Source: Janibacter sp. DB-40 (GTDB lineage Bacteria; Actinomycetota; Actinomycetes; Actinomycetales; Dermatophilaceae). Taken from it: a stretch of 64,000 bases of DNA. Numbering within the stretch: position 1 is the first letter of the stretch; each line of letters starts with the position of its first letter. The DNA is taken from NCBI RefSeq assembly GCF_029510815.1, contig NZ_CP120360.1:2604001-2668000 (forward strand), in the 5' to 3' direction. Shown here one piece after another: positions 17,937-27,600 of the stretch. The notes beneath the pieces were generated by a model. It made no database searches. It was given only the letters and a program-made list of their open reading frames with translations, and was not told where the DNA came from. Both the position numbers and the translations under genes were made by a program.

Positions 17937-18773
17937 ATGGCTGCACGCCTGAAGACCCGCCTCTCCGCGGGTGCCGCACTCGTCACCGGCCTCGGCATGA
18001 TGGGCGTCGCCACCGCCCTGCCGGCCCACGCCGAGACCACAGTCACCTACTCCTGCACGGTCGAGGGCGCAGACGCCAACGCGACCGCAGACGTCACGGT
18101 CACCTTCGACACCAACGCCCCGGCGACCGTCGCCCCCGGCAACACCGTGACCGTGGACTCCGTCACTGCCACCGCAGCCATCCCGCTGGCGGGCGCCTCG
18201 TCCCCGGCCGACGGGGCCGAGGTCACCGTCCCCGTCACCGCTCCGGTGGCCGTCGACGGTGAGCCCATCGGCACCGTCGACGCAACACTCACGTCAGAGG
18301 CCATCACCGTCGACGAGACCGGGGTGCAGGTTCAGCTGGCGGACCGCCAGTCGCGGTCCGTCGAGGTTCCCGTCGAGGCTGCCGGCCGGACCTTCCAGGT
18401 GCTGGTGCCGGCATCCTTCCAGGCCACGTTCGACGGCTTCGCCCAGGACCCGATCATCGCGTCGTGCGAGACGTCCGAGGCGGACCAGGTCATCGACACG
18501 GTGGTCGTCACCGCCCCGGAGATGGAGGAGGAGCCCGACGACGCCGAGGACACCGCCGAGGTCCACGACCCGACCGACGGCGAGGAGGCGCCCACCGGGG
18601 ACACCTCCGAGGAGGCGCCCGCCGTCCCGCAGGTCGTGCAGACCGACGGCCTGACCCCGCAGATGCTGCCCGAGGAGGACAACACCATCGCGTACGCCCT
18701 CGGTGGCCTGCTCCTCGCCGGTGCGGGCGCCGGGACGGTCCTCGTGGCCCGTCGCCGCTCCACCCAGCACTGA
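17937..18773 (+). CDS. Secreted surface protein, paralogue with acidic linker and the same anchor tail
   Basis: 278 aa, starting MAARLKTRLSAGAALVTGLGMMGVATALPAHA, nearly the same signal peptide as the gene before it. The folded part again has two cysteines (YSCTVE and IASCET). In place of TDG repeats there is an acidic linker rich in Glu/Asp/Pro (about residues 195-235). The tail VVQTDGLTPQML, EEDN, LGGLLLAGAGAGTVLVARRR is almost identical to the paralogue, showing strong constraint on this segment. The start at 17937 is chosen because it begins the signal peptide; an upstream ATG would add nine residues. Own promoter not identified. Confidence 0.85.
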   Translation: MAARLKTRLSAGAALVTGLGMMGVATALPAHAETTVTYSCTVEGADANATADVTVTFDTNAPATVAPGNTVTVDSVTATAAIPLAGASSPADGAEVTVPVTAPVAVDGEPIGTVDATLTSEAITVDETGVQVQLADRQSRSVEVPVEAAGRTFQVLVPASFQATFDGFAQDPIIASCETSEADQVIDTVVVTAPEMEEEPDDAEDTAEVHDPTDGEEAPTGDTSEEAPAVPQVVQTDGLTPQMLPEEDNTIAYALGGLLLAGAGAGTVLVARRRSTQH

Positions 18774-18797
18774 GGACACACGACACACCACCACGGC

Positions 18798-18841
18798 ACG
18801 GGCCGTCGGCACCCGGGAGCATCCCGGAGCCGACGGCCCGT
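18798..18841 (+). terminator. Hairpin terminator after the second surface-protein gene
   Basis: Perfect 13-bp arms (18798-18810 and 18829-18841) around an inner CCGGG/CCCGG stem. The outer arms resemble those of the terminator at 17740, which suggests the whole gene-terminator unit was duplicated. Confidence 0.8.
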
Positions 18842-18916
18842 ACCGTTGCCCGCAGGGAACTCCACGACGGGGACAGCCGTTCACCCTGTGACGTCGAGAT
18901 CAAGGAGGGGGGACAC

Positions 18917-19681
18917 GTGACGACACCGCGCACACGCCGGGAGATGCGCCGCGAGGGCAGTCGCTACCGGCGCACGACCGCGCTCATGGCGGCCTCCGTC
19001 GCGCTCGTCGTGGGCGCCGGGGCCGCGGGGGTCTGGTGGGCGCAGCGCGACGAGCCGGTGATGAACGTCGACGTGGACGCCTACGTGCCGCCGACGGAGA
19101 TCATGCCGACCTCGGCGAGCTCGTCGTCCTCACCGACGTCGTCGCGCACGACCTCGTCCAGCTCGTCGTCGGCCACGTCGACGTCCTCCACCGACGGCAA
19201 CGTCGTCCAGGGCGCCCCCACCGGCAACCCGACTCGCGTCCAGGTCACCTCGGGCGGCCGCTCCATCGTCGACGCCACGCTCCAGGCCACGCTGCTCGAC
19301 TCCGAAGACGTCCTGGCCCCCCCCTTCGGCACCGCCGGCTGGTACGCCGAGCCCGGCTGGCCCAAGCCCGGCTTCGACGGGGCGAGCATCCTCGTCGGCC
19401 ACATCAACCACGGCAGCAACCCGGACGTCTTCTGGAACCTCCCCCGGGTCAACATCGGCGACGTCGTCACCGTCTCCTACAGCTCCGGCGAGCAGGTGAA
19501 GTTCGAGATCACCAGGTCCGAGGCGGCGACCAAGCAGGGTGTCCCCCAGGACGACTCGATCTGGGACCACGACAACCCGGATCCGGTGCTGCGCCTGATC
19601 ACGTGCGATCCGCAGACGTCCTTCAGCAACGGGCACTACGACGGCAACTGGGTCGTGTGGGCCGAGCGGCTCACGACCTGA
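18917..19681 (+). CDS. Class F sortase
   Basis: Membrane-anchored cysteine transpeptidase or housekeeping protease of the sortase superfamily, 254 aa. A basic N-terminus and one TM helix (TTALMAASVALVVGAGAAGVWW) are followed by a Ser/Thr-rich linker of about 45 residues and the catalytic barrel: GTAGWYAEPGWPKPG, the His motif SILVGHINHG, and the Cys motif LRLITCD. The end reads NGHYDGNWVVWAE; the usual Arg after the Cys strand is not obvious. GTG start with a strong AAGGAGGGGG site. Its position right after two proteins with sortase-like tails makes them likely substrates, although neither has LPXTG. Confidence 0.85.
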   Translation: MTTPRTRREMRREGSRYRRTTALMAASVALVVGAGAAGVWWAQRDEPVMNVDVDAYVPPTEIMPTSASSSSSPTSSRTTSSSSSSATSTSSTDGNVVQGAPTGNPTRVQVTSGGRSIVDATLQATLLDSEDVLAPPFGTAGWYAEPGWPKPGFDGASILVGHINHGSNPDVFWNLPRVNIGDVVTVSYSSGEQVKFEITRSEAATKQGVPQDDSIWDHDNPDPVLRLITCDPQTSFSNGHYDGNWVVWAERLTT

Positions 19682-19693
19682 CCCCGGAGCTCG

Positions 19694-20161
19694 TCAGGCG
19701 GGATCGCGCTCCTCGTCCTCGTCGTCGTCATCGATGCGGCACCAGGACTGCACGAGGAGCCCGGCGACGGCCAGGAGCAGGCCCCCGAACGCGGCGAGTC
19801 CGTGCTGGACCGCCAGGACCCCCCGGCCGCCGAAGTCGTGGTCCGGGAGCAGTGCGAGAGCCTGCCCGAGGTAGAAGCCCCCGGTGATCGCTCCGGTGAG
19901 CGCGCTGGCCTGGGCCAGACCGAGCAGACGGGCGGCGACGACGGGCTCGACGTGGGTGCGACCGCGCCGCATCCGCCACATCCGCGAGCCGGCCACCACG
20001 ACAACGACCGCCATCCCCGCGAGCAGGACACCGGCGACCCAACCGATCCGCAGCCCGGCATGACCACCCGTGATCCACCAGCGCCCGAAGCCCCAGCTGA
20101 GCACCATCACGGCAAAGGCGACGAGCACCGTCGTCGAGATCTTCAGGCCCGTCCTCAGCAC
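19694..20161 (-). CDS. DUF3180-type membrane protein
   Basis: 155 aa with four likely TM segments: STTVLVAFAVMVLSWGFG, IGWVAGVLLAGMAVVVVVAG, ASALTGAITGGFYLGQAL and FGGLLLAVAGLLVQSW. The C-terminus is strongly acidic (DDDDEDEERD). DUF3180 proteins follow folK in many actinobacteria and have no known function. The GTG start overlaps the folBK stop by 7 bp, so it is translated from the folate operon. It is convergent with the sortase gene, 12 bp apart. Confidence 0.8.
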   Translation of the reverse strand: MLRTGLKISTTVLVAFAVMVLSWGFGRWWITGGHAGLRIGWVAGVLLAGMAVVVVVAGSRMWRMRRGRTHVEPVVAARLLGLAQASALTGAITGGFYLGQALALLPDHDFGGRGVLAVQHGLAAFGGLLLAVAGLLVQSWCRIDDDDEDEERDPA

Positions 20162-21033
20162 GAGCCGGCCTCCGTGTCGCGCATGTCGGAGGTGTCGACC
20201 GCCGCGAGCAGCTCGCTCACGGCGATGACCGAGCCGCCGACGCGCAGGACGGCGTCCGGGTCGACGCGGGTCCACGGGGCAAGCACGAAGCCGCGCTCGT
20301 GCGCCCGCGGGTGCGGCAGCGTGAGCTGCGGTTCGTCGCTGACGACGTCCGTCCCGGCGGCGGGGTCGCCGTACTGGATGAGGTCCAGGTCGAGGCTGCG
20401 CGCCCCCCAGCGCACCTCACGCACCCGTCCGTGCCGGGCCTCGACGGCGTGCAGCCGCGCGAGCAGCGCGTCGGGCGCATGGGCCGTCGTCGCCACCAGG
20501 ACGGTGTTGGTGTAGCGCGGCTGGTCGGGACCGCCGACCGGGTCCGTCGTGACGAAGGGGGCCCGGCGCACCGCCTCGAGGTCACCGGCGAGGTCGTCGA
20601 TCGCGGCGTCGAGCCGTCGCTCAGGGTCCCCGAGGTTGGCACCGAGCGCGATCACCACGGGGACGGCGCGCCGACGCTCGATGCCCACGGTCACGTCCCC
20701 GAAGGGCACCCCCACGGGTGCGGAGGGCTTGTGGACGGTCACCTGGACGGTGTGCACACCGGGGCGGGCCAGCGCGTCCCCGGCGATCTGCTCGGCGAGC
20801 GACTCGATCAGGTCGAGCGAGGGGCCCTCGATCCGGGCGACGACGTCCGCGCCGACCTCGGCGTAGTTGACCGTGCGGGCGAGCTCGTCGCTCGTCCCGG
20901 CGGGGGCCAGGTCGAGGTGCAGCACGACGTCGACGACGAACTCCTGCCCCTCGCGCTTCTCCCGGGTCAGCACGCCGTGGTGGCCGAAGGCACGCACACC
21001 CAGCAGGCTGATGCGGTCGCGCGGCATGGTCAT
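20155..21033 (-). CDS. folBK: Bifunctional dihydroneopterin aldolase / HPPK (FolB-FolK fusion)
   Basis: Two consecutive folate steps in one 292-aa chain: FolB (residues 1 to about 120) splits dihydroneopterin, and FolK (about 125-292) pyrophosphorylates the product. FolB shows ISLLGVRAFGHHGVL and VNYAEV. FolK shows VIALGANLGDPERRL, PVGGPDQPRYTNTVL, the GRVREVRWGARSLDLDLIQYGD catalytic loop and LPHPRAHERGFVLAPW. The junction has only a few residues of linker. The ATG overlaps folP as ATGA. Fused FolB-FolK is known in several bacteria; substrate hand-over is a plausible benefit. Confidence 0.93.
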   Translation of the reverse strand: MTMPRDRISLLGVRAFGHHGVLTREKREGQEFVVDVVLHLDLAPAGTSDELARTVNYAEVGADVVARIEGPSLDLIESLAEQIAGDALARPGVHTVQVTVHKPSAPVGVPFGDVTVGIERRRAVPVVIALGANLGDPERRLDAAIDDLAGDLEAVRRAPFVTTDPVGGPDQPRYTNTVLVATTAHAPDALLARLHAVEARHGRVREVRWGARSLDLDLIQYGDPAAGTDVVSDEPQLTLPHPRAHERGFVLAPWTRVDPDAVLRVGGSVIAVSELLAAVDTSDMRDTEAGSC

Positions 21034-21887
21034 GCCGGTAGCTCCCCCATCGCCGCGGTGACGTCGATCGCGTCGATCGTGGCGGTGACGTCGTGCACAC
21101 GCACGCACCACACCCCGGCGCGGGCCGCGCGGGCGCTGGTGGTGGCCGTGGCCACGGCCCGGGCGTCGAGGGGACGCTCGTCCCCCTCCCTTCGCCCGAC
21201 CCGACCGAGGAATCCCTTGCGGGACGTGCCGAGCAGGACGGGGTAGCCGAGGTCGACGACCTCCTCGAGGCCGGCGAGCAGCTCCCAGTTGTGCTCGGCG
21301 GTCTTGCTGAAGCCGATGCCCGGGTCGAGGACCAGCTGCTCGGGCACGGCCCCGGCGTCGCGCAGCGCAGTGACGCGCTCCTCGAGCTCGGCGCACACCT
21401 CCGCGACGACGTCCCCGTAGCGCGCCTTGGACTGCATGTCGTGCGAGTGCCCGCGCCAGTGCATCACGACGAAGGGGGCGCCGCTGTCGGCGACGAGGGC
21501 CGGCATCTGAGGGTCGGCCAGTCCTCCGCTCACGTCGTTGATGATCGCGCCTCCGGCCTCGAGCGACGGACGGGCCACATCGGCCCGCATCGTGTCGACC
21601 GAGACGACGACACCCTCTTGGGCGAGGGCCTCGACGACGGGCACGACCCGGCGCAGCTCCTCCTCCGCCGACGGACGCTGCGCCCCGGGGCGTGTGGACT
21701 CACCGCCGACGTCGATGACGTCGGCACCGGCCGCGACGAGCTCGCGACCGTGGGCGATGGCCGCATCGGTCTCGATCCACCGGCCGCCGTCGCTGAAGGA
21801 GTCGGGCGTGACGTTGACGACGCCCATGACCACCGGGCCGGGCCGCGTCGCCCGGGCCGCGAGCTGCTCGAGGACGGCGTGCGTCAC
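21030..21887 (-). CDS. folP: Dihydropteroate synthase
   Basis: Condenses the pterin pyrophosphate from FolK with p-aminobenzoate; the target of sulfonamides. 285 aa with [17 protein letters not shown] at the N-terminus, [17 protein letters not shown] and a C-terminal [13 protein letters not shown], the pterin/phosphate-binding loops. GTG start overlapping the folE stop as GTGA. It lies between folE and folBK with overlaps on both sides, so all are made from one message. Confidence 0.96.
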   Translation of the reverse strand: MTHAVLEQLAARATRPGPVVMGVVNVTPDSFSDGGRWIETDAAIAHGRELVAAGADVIDVGGESTRPGAQRPSAEEELRRVVPVVEALAQEGVVVSVDTMRADVARPSLEAGGAIINDVSGGLADPQMPALVADSGAPFVVMHWRGHSHDMQSKARYGDVVAEVCAELEERVTALRDAGAVPEQLVLDPGIGFSKTAEHNWELLAGLEEVVDLGYPVLLGTSRKGFLGRVGRREGDERPLDARAVATATTSARAARAGVWCVRVHDVTATIDAIDVTAAMGELPA

Positions 21888-22462
21888 CGAGCGGCCCCGG
21901 AGAGCAGTGCCATGGCCTCGGCCCGGGTGGTCGCGTCACGCAGCTGGCCGCGCACGGCGGAGGTGATGGTCTTGGCGCCCGGCTTGCGCACCCCGCGCAT
22001 CGACATGCACAGGTGCTCGGCCTCGACGACGACGATGACGCCACCCACGTCGAGGTGGTCGACGAGGGCGTCGGCGATCTGGCTGGTCAGGCGCTCCTGG
22101 ACCTGCGGGCGCTTGGCGAACATGTCGACGAGACGGGCGAGCTTCGACAGGCCGGTCACCTTGCCGCTCTTGCCGGGCACGTAGCCGACGTGAGCGACCC
22201 CGTGGAAGGGGACGAGGTGGTGCTCGCACGTGGAGTACAGCTCGATGTCACGCACGATCACCAGCTCGTCGTGCGCGATGTCGAAGGTCGTCCCGAGCAG
22301 CTCCGCCGGGTCGGAGTGCAGCCCGGCGAAGACCTCCTCGTACGAGCGGGCGACCCGCCCGGGGGTCTCGACGAGCCCGTCACGGTCGGGGTCCTCCCCG
22401 ACCGCGATGAGGATCTCGCGCACGGCTGCCTCGATGCGAGCCACGTCGACGCTGCGGGCCAT
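21884..22462 (-). CDS. folE: GTP cyclohydrolase I
   Basis: First step of folate synthesis, GTP to dihydroneopterin triphosphate. 192 aa with [21 protein letters not shown] (zinc Cys and His), [27 protein letters not shown] and [18 protein letters not shown] (second zinc Cys). It begins 3 bp after ftsH ends, and in many actinobacteria ftsH and folE are adjacent in this way. Confidence 0.97.
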   Translation of the reverse strand: MARSVDVARIEAAVREILIAVGEDPDRDGLVETPGRVARSYEEVFAGLHSDPAELLGTTFDIAHDELVIVRDIELYSTCEHHLVPFHGVAHVGYVPGKSGKVTGLSKLARLVDMFAKRPQVQERLTSQIADALVDHLDVGGVIVVVEAEHLCMSMRGVRKPGAKTITSAVRGQLRDATTRAEAMALLSGAAR

Positions 22463-22465
22463 GGA

Positions 22466-24592
22466 TCAGACGCGTCCGTCGCCGTCGACGGGCTCGCCCG
22501 GCGGGACCTCTCGGACCTCGCTCGGTGGGTTCTCCGGCGGGAGGCTCGCGCCCTCCTCGGCCGCCCGGTCGATCTGCTCGGCGACCGTCGGCTCGTGCCG
22601 GCCCTCCGTGGTGGCCGGAGGCTGGGTCTGCTCCTGGGAGCGGGCCCTCTCCTCACGCTGCCGCTTCGCATCCTCCTCGGCCGGGGTGAGGACCGGCGGG
22701 ATCTGCGAGATCGGGCGGTCCTCGCTGCTCAGCCACGTCGGGCGGACCGGGCGGCGCCGGACGTCGGCGAAGAGGTCCGCGAGCTCCTTGGCGTTGAGGG
22801 TCTCGTGCTCGAGCAGCTCCAGGACCAGCCGGTCGAGGACCTCCCGGTTGTCGTTGAGGGCGTACCAGGCCTCGTCGTGCGCGGCCTCGATGAAGCGACG
22901 GACCTCCTGGTCGACGATGCCGGCGACCCTCTCCGAGTAGTCCCTCTGGTGGCCCATGTCGCGGCCGAGGAAGGGCTCGCCCTGGGACTGGCCGAGCTTG
23001 ACCGCGCCGATCTTCTCGCTCATGCCGTACTCGGTGACCATCTTGCGGGCCATCGCCGAGGCCTTCTCGATGTCGTTGGCGGCGCCGGTGGAGGGGTCGT
23101 GGAAGATGATCTCCTCCGCGACGCGACCGCCGAGGGCGTAGGCCAGCTGGTCGAGGATCTCGTTGCGCGTGGTCGAGTACTTGTCGTCGGTCGGCATGAC
23201 CATCGTGTACCCGAGGGCGCGGCCGCGCGGCAGGATCGTGATCTTGGTGACCGGGTCGGTGTGGTTCATCGCCGCGGCGACGAGCGCGTGCCCACCCTCG
23301 TGGTACGCGGTGATCTTGCGCTCCTGCGCGCTCATGATCCGGGTGCGCTTCTGCGGTCCGGCGATGACGCGATCGATGGCCTCGTCGAGGATCGAGTCGT
23401 CGATGAACTGCTGGTTCAGGCGGGCGGTCAGCAGCGCCGCCTCGTTGAGCACGTTGGCCAGGTCGGCACCGGTCATGCCGGGCGTGCGCCGGGCGACCGC
23501 GAGCAGGTCGACGCCGGGGGCCATGGGCTTGCCGGCGGCGTGCACCTCGAGGATGCGGTGGCGGCCGATCATGTCGGGGTTCTCGACGGAGATCTGCCGG
23601 TCGAAGCGCCCCGGGCGCAGCAGCGCCGGGTCGAGGATGTCGGGGCGGTTGGTCGCCGCGATGAGGATGACGTTGGTCTTGACGTCGAAGCCGTCCATCT
23701 CGACGAGCAGCTGGTTGAGCGTCTGCTCGCGCTCGTCGTGGCCGCCGCCCATGCCGGCGCCGCGGTGGCGCCCGACGGCGTCGATCTCGTCGACGAAGAC
23801 GATGGCCGGCGCGTTGGTCTTGGCCTGCTCGAAGAGGTCACGCACACGGGAGGCACCGACACCGACGAACATCTCGACGAAGTCCGAGCCCGAGATGGAG
23901 AAGAAGGGCACTCCCGCCTCACCGGCGACGGCGCGGGCGAGCAGGGTCTTACCGGTACCGGGCTGGCCGTAGAGCAGCACGCCCTTGGGGATCTTGGCGC
24001 CGACCGCGAGGAACTTGCTCGGCTCGCGCAGGAAGTCGACGATCTCGTGCAGCTCCTCCACGGCCTCGTCGGCTCCGGCCACGTCGGCGAAGGTGACCTT
24101 CGGGGTGTCCGTCGAGGCGAGCTTCGCCTTGGACTTGCCGAACTTCATCACCTGGGAGCCGCCGCCCTGGGCGCGGCTGAGGATGAACCAGAACAGGGCG
24201 ACGAGCAGCAGCAGCGGCAGCAGCGAGAGCAGGATGTTGCTCCAGACGCTGGGGCGCTCGACCGTGTCGTTCTGCACGCCGTCGACGTTCTCGTCGACGA
24301 TCGTGAGCAGCTCGTTGGCGCGGGCGTCGATGAACTCGGTCTCGACCTTGTCCGCGTCCTGGACCGCCTCGCCGTCGGAGTAGGTCTCCCCCTCCTTCAG
24401 CTCGAGCTGCAGGACGTTGTCGGTCGTGAAGTGGGCGTTCTCGACCTTGCCGTCGGTGATCAGCTCCTCGGCGGCGGAGGTGTCCACCCGGGCGTACTCC
24501 TCGTCGCCCTGCGTGAGGAACATCAGTCCGAAGACGGTGATCATCAGCAGCGCCCAGAAGGCTGGGGAGCGGAAAAACTTCTTCGCGTTCAT
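22466..24592 (-). CDS. ftsH: ATP-dependent zinc metalloprotease FtsH
   Basis: Membrane AAA+ protease that degrades misassembled membrane proteins. 708 aa: TM1 ([15 protein letters not shown]), an extracytoplasmic domain, TM2 ([20 protein letters not shown]), AAA module with Walker A GQPGTGKT, Walker B VFVDEID, the SRH with RPGRFDR, and the HEGGH zinc site near residue 431. A Pro/Glu/Arg-rich tail of about 60 residues follows the protease domain. Start [13 protein letters not shown] at 24592; an upstream in-frame ATG would add a basic leader without support. Confidence 0.97.
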   Translation of the reverse strand: MNAKKFFRSPAFWALLMITVFGLMFLTQGDEEYARVDTSAAEELITDGKVENAHFTTDNVLQLELKEGETYSDGEAVQDADKVETEFIDARANELLTIVDENVDGVQNDTVERPSVWSNILLSLLPLLLLVALFWFILSRAQGGGSQVMKFGKSKAKLASTDTPKVTFADVAGADEAVEELHEIVDFLREPSKFLAVGAKIPKGVLLYGQPGTGKTLLARAVAGEAGVPFFSISGSDFVEMFVGVGASRVRDLFEQAKTNAPAIVFVDEIDAVGRHRGAGMGGGHDEREQTLNQLLVEMDGFDVKTNVILIAATNRPDILDPALLRPGRFDRQISVENPDMIGRHRILEVHAAGKPMAPGVDLLAVARRTPGMTGADLANVLNEAALLTARLNQQFIDDSILDEAIDRVIAGPQKRTRIMSAQERKITAYHEGGHALVAAAMNHTDPVTKITILPRGRALGYTMVMPTDDKYSTTRNEILDQLAYALGGRVAEEIIFHDPSTGAANDIEKASAMARKMVTEYGMSEKIGAVKLGQSQGEPFLGRDMGHQRDYSERVAGIVDQEVRRFIEAAHDEAWYALNDNREVLDRLVLELLEHETLNAKELADLFADVRRRPVRPTWLSSEDRPISQIPPVLTPAEEDAKRQREERARSQEQTQPPATTEGRHEPTVAEQIDRAAEEGASLPPENPPSEVREVPPGEPVDGDGRV

Positions 24593-24929
24593 ACGGGTAC
24601 GGGGCTTCCCGGACTTCCTGACTCGACGACGTGGCGGCCTCCGGGGCAACCCGGGAGGAACAGGACGAAACTACCTGAACGCGGGACAACCACGGCTATG
24701 AGGCCAACGAGCATCCTGTCACGGGTGTTCCCACCACCAGCAATTACGCCCGAAGCCATGGCCGGCAGGGTACCGGCACGGCACCGAGGCACGGCGGCCC
24801 TTGGCGCAAAGCCCGGACTCCTGACCGCCCACGGCACCGTGACCACAGGGGTCCGGGCTTTGGCCTGAGCCGGACCACCATCCCTCGGCACCGCGCCTGA
24901 CGGTGCCGGCCGGGCGCGAGGCGGGGCCG
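24593..24929. other. Intergenic stretch between hpt and ftsH
   Basis: 337 bp with no supportable gene. It holds the large hairpin at 24807-24862 near the hpt side. The part from about 24690 to 24770 is somewhat less GC-rich and is where an ftsH promoter would be expected, but no convincing -35/-10 pair was found. Confidence 0.6.
24807..24862 (-). terminator. Long hairpin downstream of hpt
   Basis: Perfect 12-bp arms (24807-24818 and 24851-24862) extended by a T-G pair and four more pairs, closing a loop of about 22 bases. It starts about 67 bp beyond the hpt stop, and a CTTTG run ends the stem on the minus strand. Likely a terminator or processing signal between hpt and ftsH. Confidence 0.65.
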
Positions 24930-25481
24930 TCAGCTGTAGACGTGCGGGGCGAGCGTGGCGACGTCGCGCAGGTTGCGGTAGTTCTCGGCGAAGTCCAGGC
25001 CGTAGCCGACGACGAACTCGTTGGGGATGTCGAAGCCCACCCAGCGGGTGTCGATGTCGACCTTGGCCGCCTCGGGCTTGCGCAGCAGGGTGAGGATCTC
25101 GACGGAGGCCGGCGAGCGGGACTCGAGGTTGGCCCGGATCCACGACAGGGTCAGCCCGGAGTCGATGATGTCCTCGATGATGAGCACGTGCCGGTCGGTG
25201 ATGTCGCCGTCGAGGTCCTTGAGGATGCGCACCACACCCGAGGACTTGGTGCCGGAGCCGTAGGAGCTGACCGCCATCCAGTCCATGGGGGCGGAGCCGG
25301 GCAGGTGGCGCATGAAGTCGGCCATGACCATAACCGCGCCCTTGAGGACACCGACGAGCAGCAGGTCCTTGCCCTCGTAGTGCTTCCAGACCTCGTCCGC
25401 GAGCTCGGCGAGACGCGTCTGGATCTGCTCGTCGGTGACGAGCACCTCGACGAGGTCATCCTGCATGTGGGTGGTGTCCAC
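24930..25481 (-). CDS. hpt: Hypoxanthine phosphoribosyltransferase
   Basis: Purine salvage: hypoxanthine or guanine plus PRPP to IMP or GMP. 183 aa with LLLVGVLKGAVMVMADF, the SSYGSGTKSSG loop, the PRPP motif VLIIEDIIDSGLTL and WVGFDIPNEFVVGYGLDFAENYRNL. The GTG at 25481 is five codons before an alternative ATG (MQDDLVEV). It follows tilS by 24 bp, the common tilS-hpt-ftsH order. Confidence 0.96.
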   Translation of the reverse strand: MDTTHMQDDLVEVLVTDEQIQTRLAELADEVWKHYEGKDLLLVGVLKGAVMVMADFMRHLPGSAPMDWMAVSSYGSGTKSSGVVRILKDLDGDITDRHVLIIEDIIDSGLTLSWIRANLESRSPASVEILTLLRKPEAAKVDIDTRWVGFDIPNEFVVGYGLDFAENYRNLRDVATLAPHVYS

Positions 25482-25505
25482 GGCTCTCCTTCAGGTCGGC
25501 GGTTG

Positions 25506-26522
25506 TCATTGTCCACCAGCCGCGGGGGCGATGTGCACCCGGCCGTCGGCACGGCTCACGCGCAGATCGCCGGGCAGGTGCAGCGGTCCCTGCCCGTGCC
25601 AGTCGGTGACGAGTCGGTCGCAGGCGGCGACGTGCCCGGCAGTGAGGGAGCCGGCGGGGGCACCGGCGGTCAGGAGCAGTCGGCGCCACACCCGGGAGCG
25701 GAGGGCACCGGGCAGCTCGCCCAGGTCCCCGACCGCCACGCCGTCGGGGCCGTGGTCCGGGACCGCGGCATCGGCGAGCTCGTCGAGGAGGTCGGCGTCC
25801 TCGCGCAGGAGGTCTGCGGTGCGGGCGAGCGCCTCGTCGATGCCGGGGCCGAGCGCTCTCTCCAGCTCGGCCAGCGCGGCACGGGCCCGCACCCGGGTGA
25901 AGGCGGCGTCGTCGTTCATCGGGTCGGTCCACGGCACGAGTCCCCACGCCGAGCAGGCGTCGTGCGTGGTCTGCCGCGGCAGGTGGAGCAGCGGTCGGGC
26001 GAAGGGGGTGCCCTCCCGGACGGTGAGCACCGGCATCCCGGCGAGGGACCGGGCCCCGGATCCGCGGGTGAGCCCGAGGAGGACCTGCTCGGCCTGGTCG
26101 TCCCGGGTGTGCCCGAGCAGGACCACAAAGGCCGGGTGGTCAACGTCCTTCGAGGTGCCCATCGCCGCTGCGGTCTCGGCGAGGGCGGTGTAGCGGGCGT
26201 CCCGGGCGGCCGCCTCGAGCCCCTCCCCCGTCGCGACGACCTCGACGGGGACGACGGCCACCGGGGCGAGACCGACGTCCGCGCACTGCTGGACGGCGAG
26301 CAGCGCGACGTCCGTCGACTCCTCCTGCAGGCCGTGGTCGACGATGATCGCGCCGGCCGTGATCTCGTGGTTGGCCGCCTCGGCCGCGAGCGCGGCCGCG
26401 AGCGCGAGGGAGTCCCCGCCACCGCTGACCGCGGCGAGCGCCAGCGAGCCGGCAGGCAGACCCTCGAGGGCGGCGCGGACCCCCCTTCGGCAGTCAGCCT
26501 GTGCCGGGTGGCCGGCTCCCAT
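25506..26522 (-). CDS. tilS: tRNA(Ile)-lysidine synthase
   Basis: Modifies C34 of tRNA-Ile(CAU) to lysidine so that it reads AUA. 338 aa with the PP-loop LAAVSGGGDSLALA near residue 30, VDHGLQEES, LLGHTRDDQAEQVLLGLTRGSG and PLLHLPRQTT. The C-terminal half is the shorter actinobacterial form. The ATG overlaps the upstream metalloprotease stop as TGATG, so the two are translated together. Confidence 0.94.
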   Translation of the reverse strand: MGAGHPAQADCRRGVRAALEGLPAGSLALAAVSGGGDSLALAAALAAEAANHEITAGAIIVDHGLQEESTDVALLAVQQCADVGLAPVAVVPVEVVATGEGLEAAARDARYTALAETAAAMGTSKDVDHPAFVVLLGHTRDDQAEQVLLGLTRGSGARSLAGMPVLTVREGTPFARPLLHLPRQTTHDACSAWGLVPWTDPMNDDAAFTRVRARAALAELERALGPGIDEALARTADLLREDADLLDELADAAVPDHGPDGVAVGDLGELPGALRSRVWRRLLLTAGAPAGSLTAGHVAACDRLVTDWHGQGPLHLPGDLRVSRADGRVHIAPAAGGQ

Positions 26523-27565
26523 CAGCCGTGCACCCGGCGCACCCACGCGGTCGGATCGGTGATCTCGAGCGGGGTGGGCAGGGTTTCGGGGGAGGTCCAC
26601 ACGGCGTTGAAGCCGTCGACGCCGACGCTCTCCTGGACCGTGCGCACGAAGACGGCGCCGTCGCGGTACTGGCGCATCTTCGCCTCGAGACCGAGGAGCC
26701 GGCGCAGCAGACGGTCGACGGCACCGGCCCCCTTCCGTCGCTCGGTGAAGCGGCGCCGGATCGAGCGGACGGTGGGGACGTACGCGGGGCCCACGTCGTC
26801 CATGACGACGTCGGCGTGCCCCTCGAGGAGGGACATGACCGCGGTGACCTTGGCCATCTGCTCCCGCTGCTCCGGCGTGATGACGAGCTCGGCGAGCCCC
26901 TGGCTCTCGCCGCTGAAGACCTTGGGCAGCTGGGTGGCGATCTGCTCGACGCGATCACGCAGGTCGGAGGTGTCGGGCACGAGGTCCACGGCGAGGGTGC
27001 GGGCGGAGTCGATGATGTGGTCGCGCAGCCACGGCACGGCGGTGAACTGCACGCGGTGGGTCTCCTCGTGCAGGCACACCCACAGGCGGAAGTCGCGCGG
27101 GACGGCCTTGATCTCGCGCTCGGTGTGCACGATGTTCGGCGCGACGAGCAGCAGCGCCGGGGTGCCGCCGGGGGCGATGTCGTACTGGCCGAGGACCTTG
27201 GTGGAGAGGAAGGCGAGCATCCCGCCGGCCTCGGTGCCGGTGATCTTGCTGCCGACGGCCTGGGCCAGGCCCGAGGGCTCCTTGTCCCGGCGCCTGGCGA
27301 CCGCCTCCAGCGCCGGGTCGAGCATCGCGGCCATCGAGTCGGCGTTGACGTCGATCCACGTGGGGCGGTCGATGACCAGGGGTGGCGGTGCGTCGCCGGG
27401 CGCGCTCAGGCGGGCGGTGGCCGCGACGGGATCGACGGCGAAGGCCGCCAGCTCGCGGATCTCCTCGACGATCCGGGTGGCCTCCTCGGGCGACACGTCG
27501 GGTCCGGGGGGCACGAGGCGGGCCCCGGCGCTCTTGGCGAATGTCCAGTCGACGTAGTTCGGCAC
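26522..27565 (-). CDS. Zinc-dependent metalloprotease family protein (DUF2342)
   Basis: 347 aa, starting with GTG as [22 protein letters not shown]. The family is widespread in actinobacteria and is sometimes called F420-biosynthesis associated, without proof. The zinc motif is [10 protein letters not shown] near residue 172, and a second conserved acidic segment is [14 protein letters not shown]. No signal peptide, so it is cytoplasmic. It always seems to sit with tilS and dacB in this cluster type. Substrate unknown. Confidence 0.85.
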   Translation of the reverse strand: MPNYVDWTFAKSAGARLVPPGPDVSPEEATRIVEEIRELAAFAVDPVAATARLSAPGDAPPPLVIDRPTWIDVNADSMAAMLDPALEAVARRRDKEPSGLAQAVGSKITGTEAGGMLAFLSTKVLGQYDIAPGGTPALLLVAPNIVHTEREIKAVPRDFRLWVCLHEETHRVQFTAVPWLRDHIIDSARTLAVDLVPDTSDLRDRVEQIATQLPKVFSGESQGLAELVITPEQREQMAKVTAVMSLLEGHADVVMDDVGPAYVPTVRSIRRRFTERRKGAGAVDRLLRRLLGLEAKMRQYRDGAVFVRTVQESVGVDGFNAVWTSPETLPTPLEITDPTAWVRRVHG

Positions 27566-27600
27566 GCCCCCACCATACGAACTGCGGCCCGCGAGCACCG

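Noticed and set aside
17203-17979. Minus-strand frame with Pro-Ser-Val repeats
   Set aside because: It is only the reverse reading of the TDG repeat array; no ribosome site or signal.
22013-24868. 951-codon open frame on the plus strand
   Set aside because: Antisense shadow of folE and ftsH; the product is low-complexity Asp/Val/Gly-rich.
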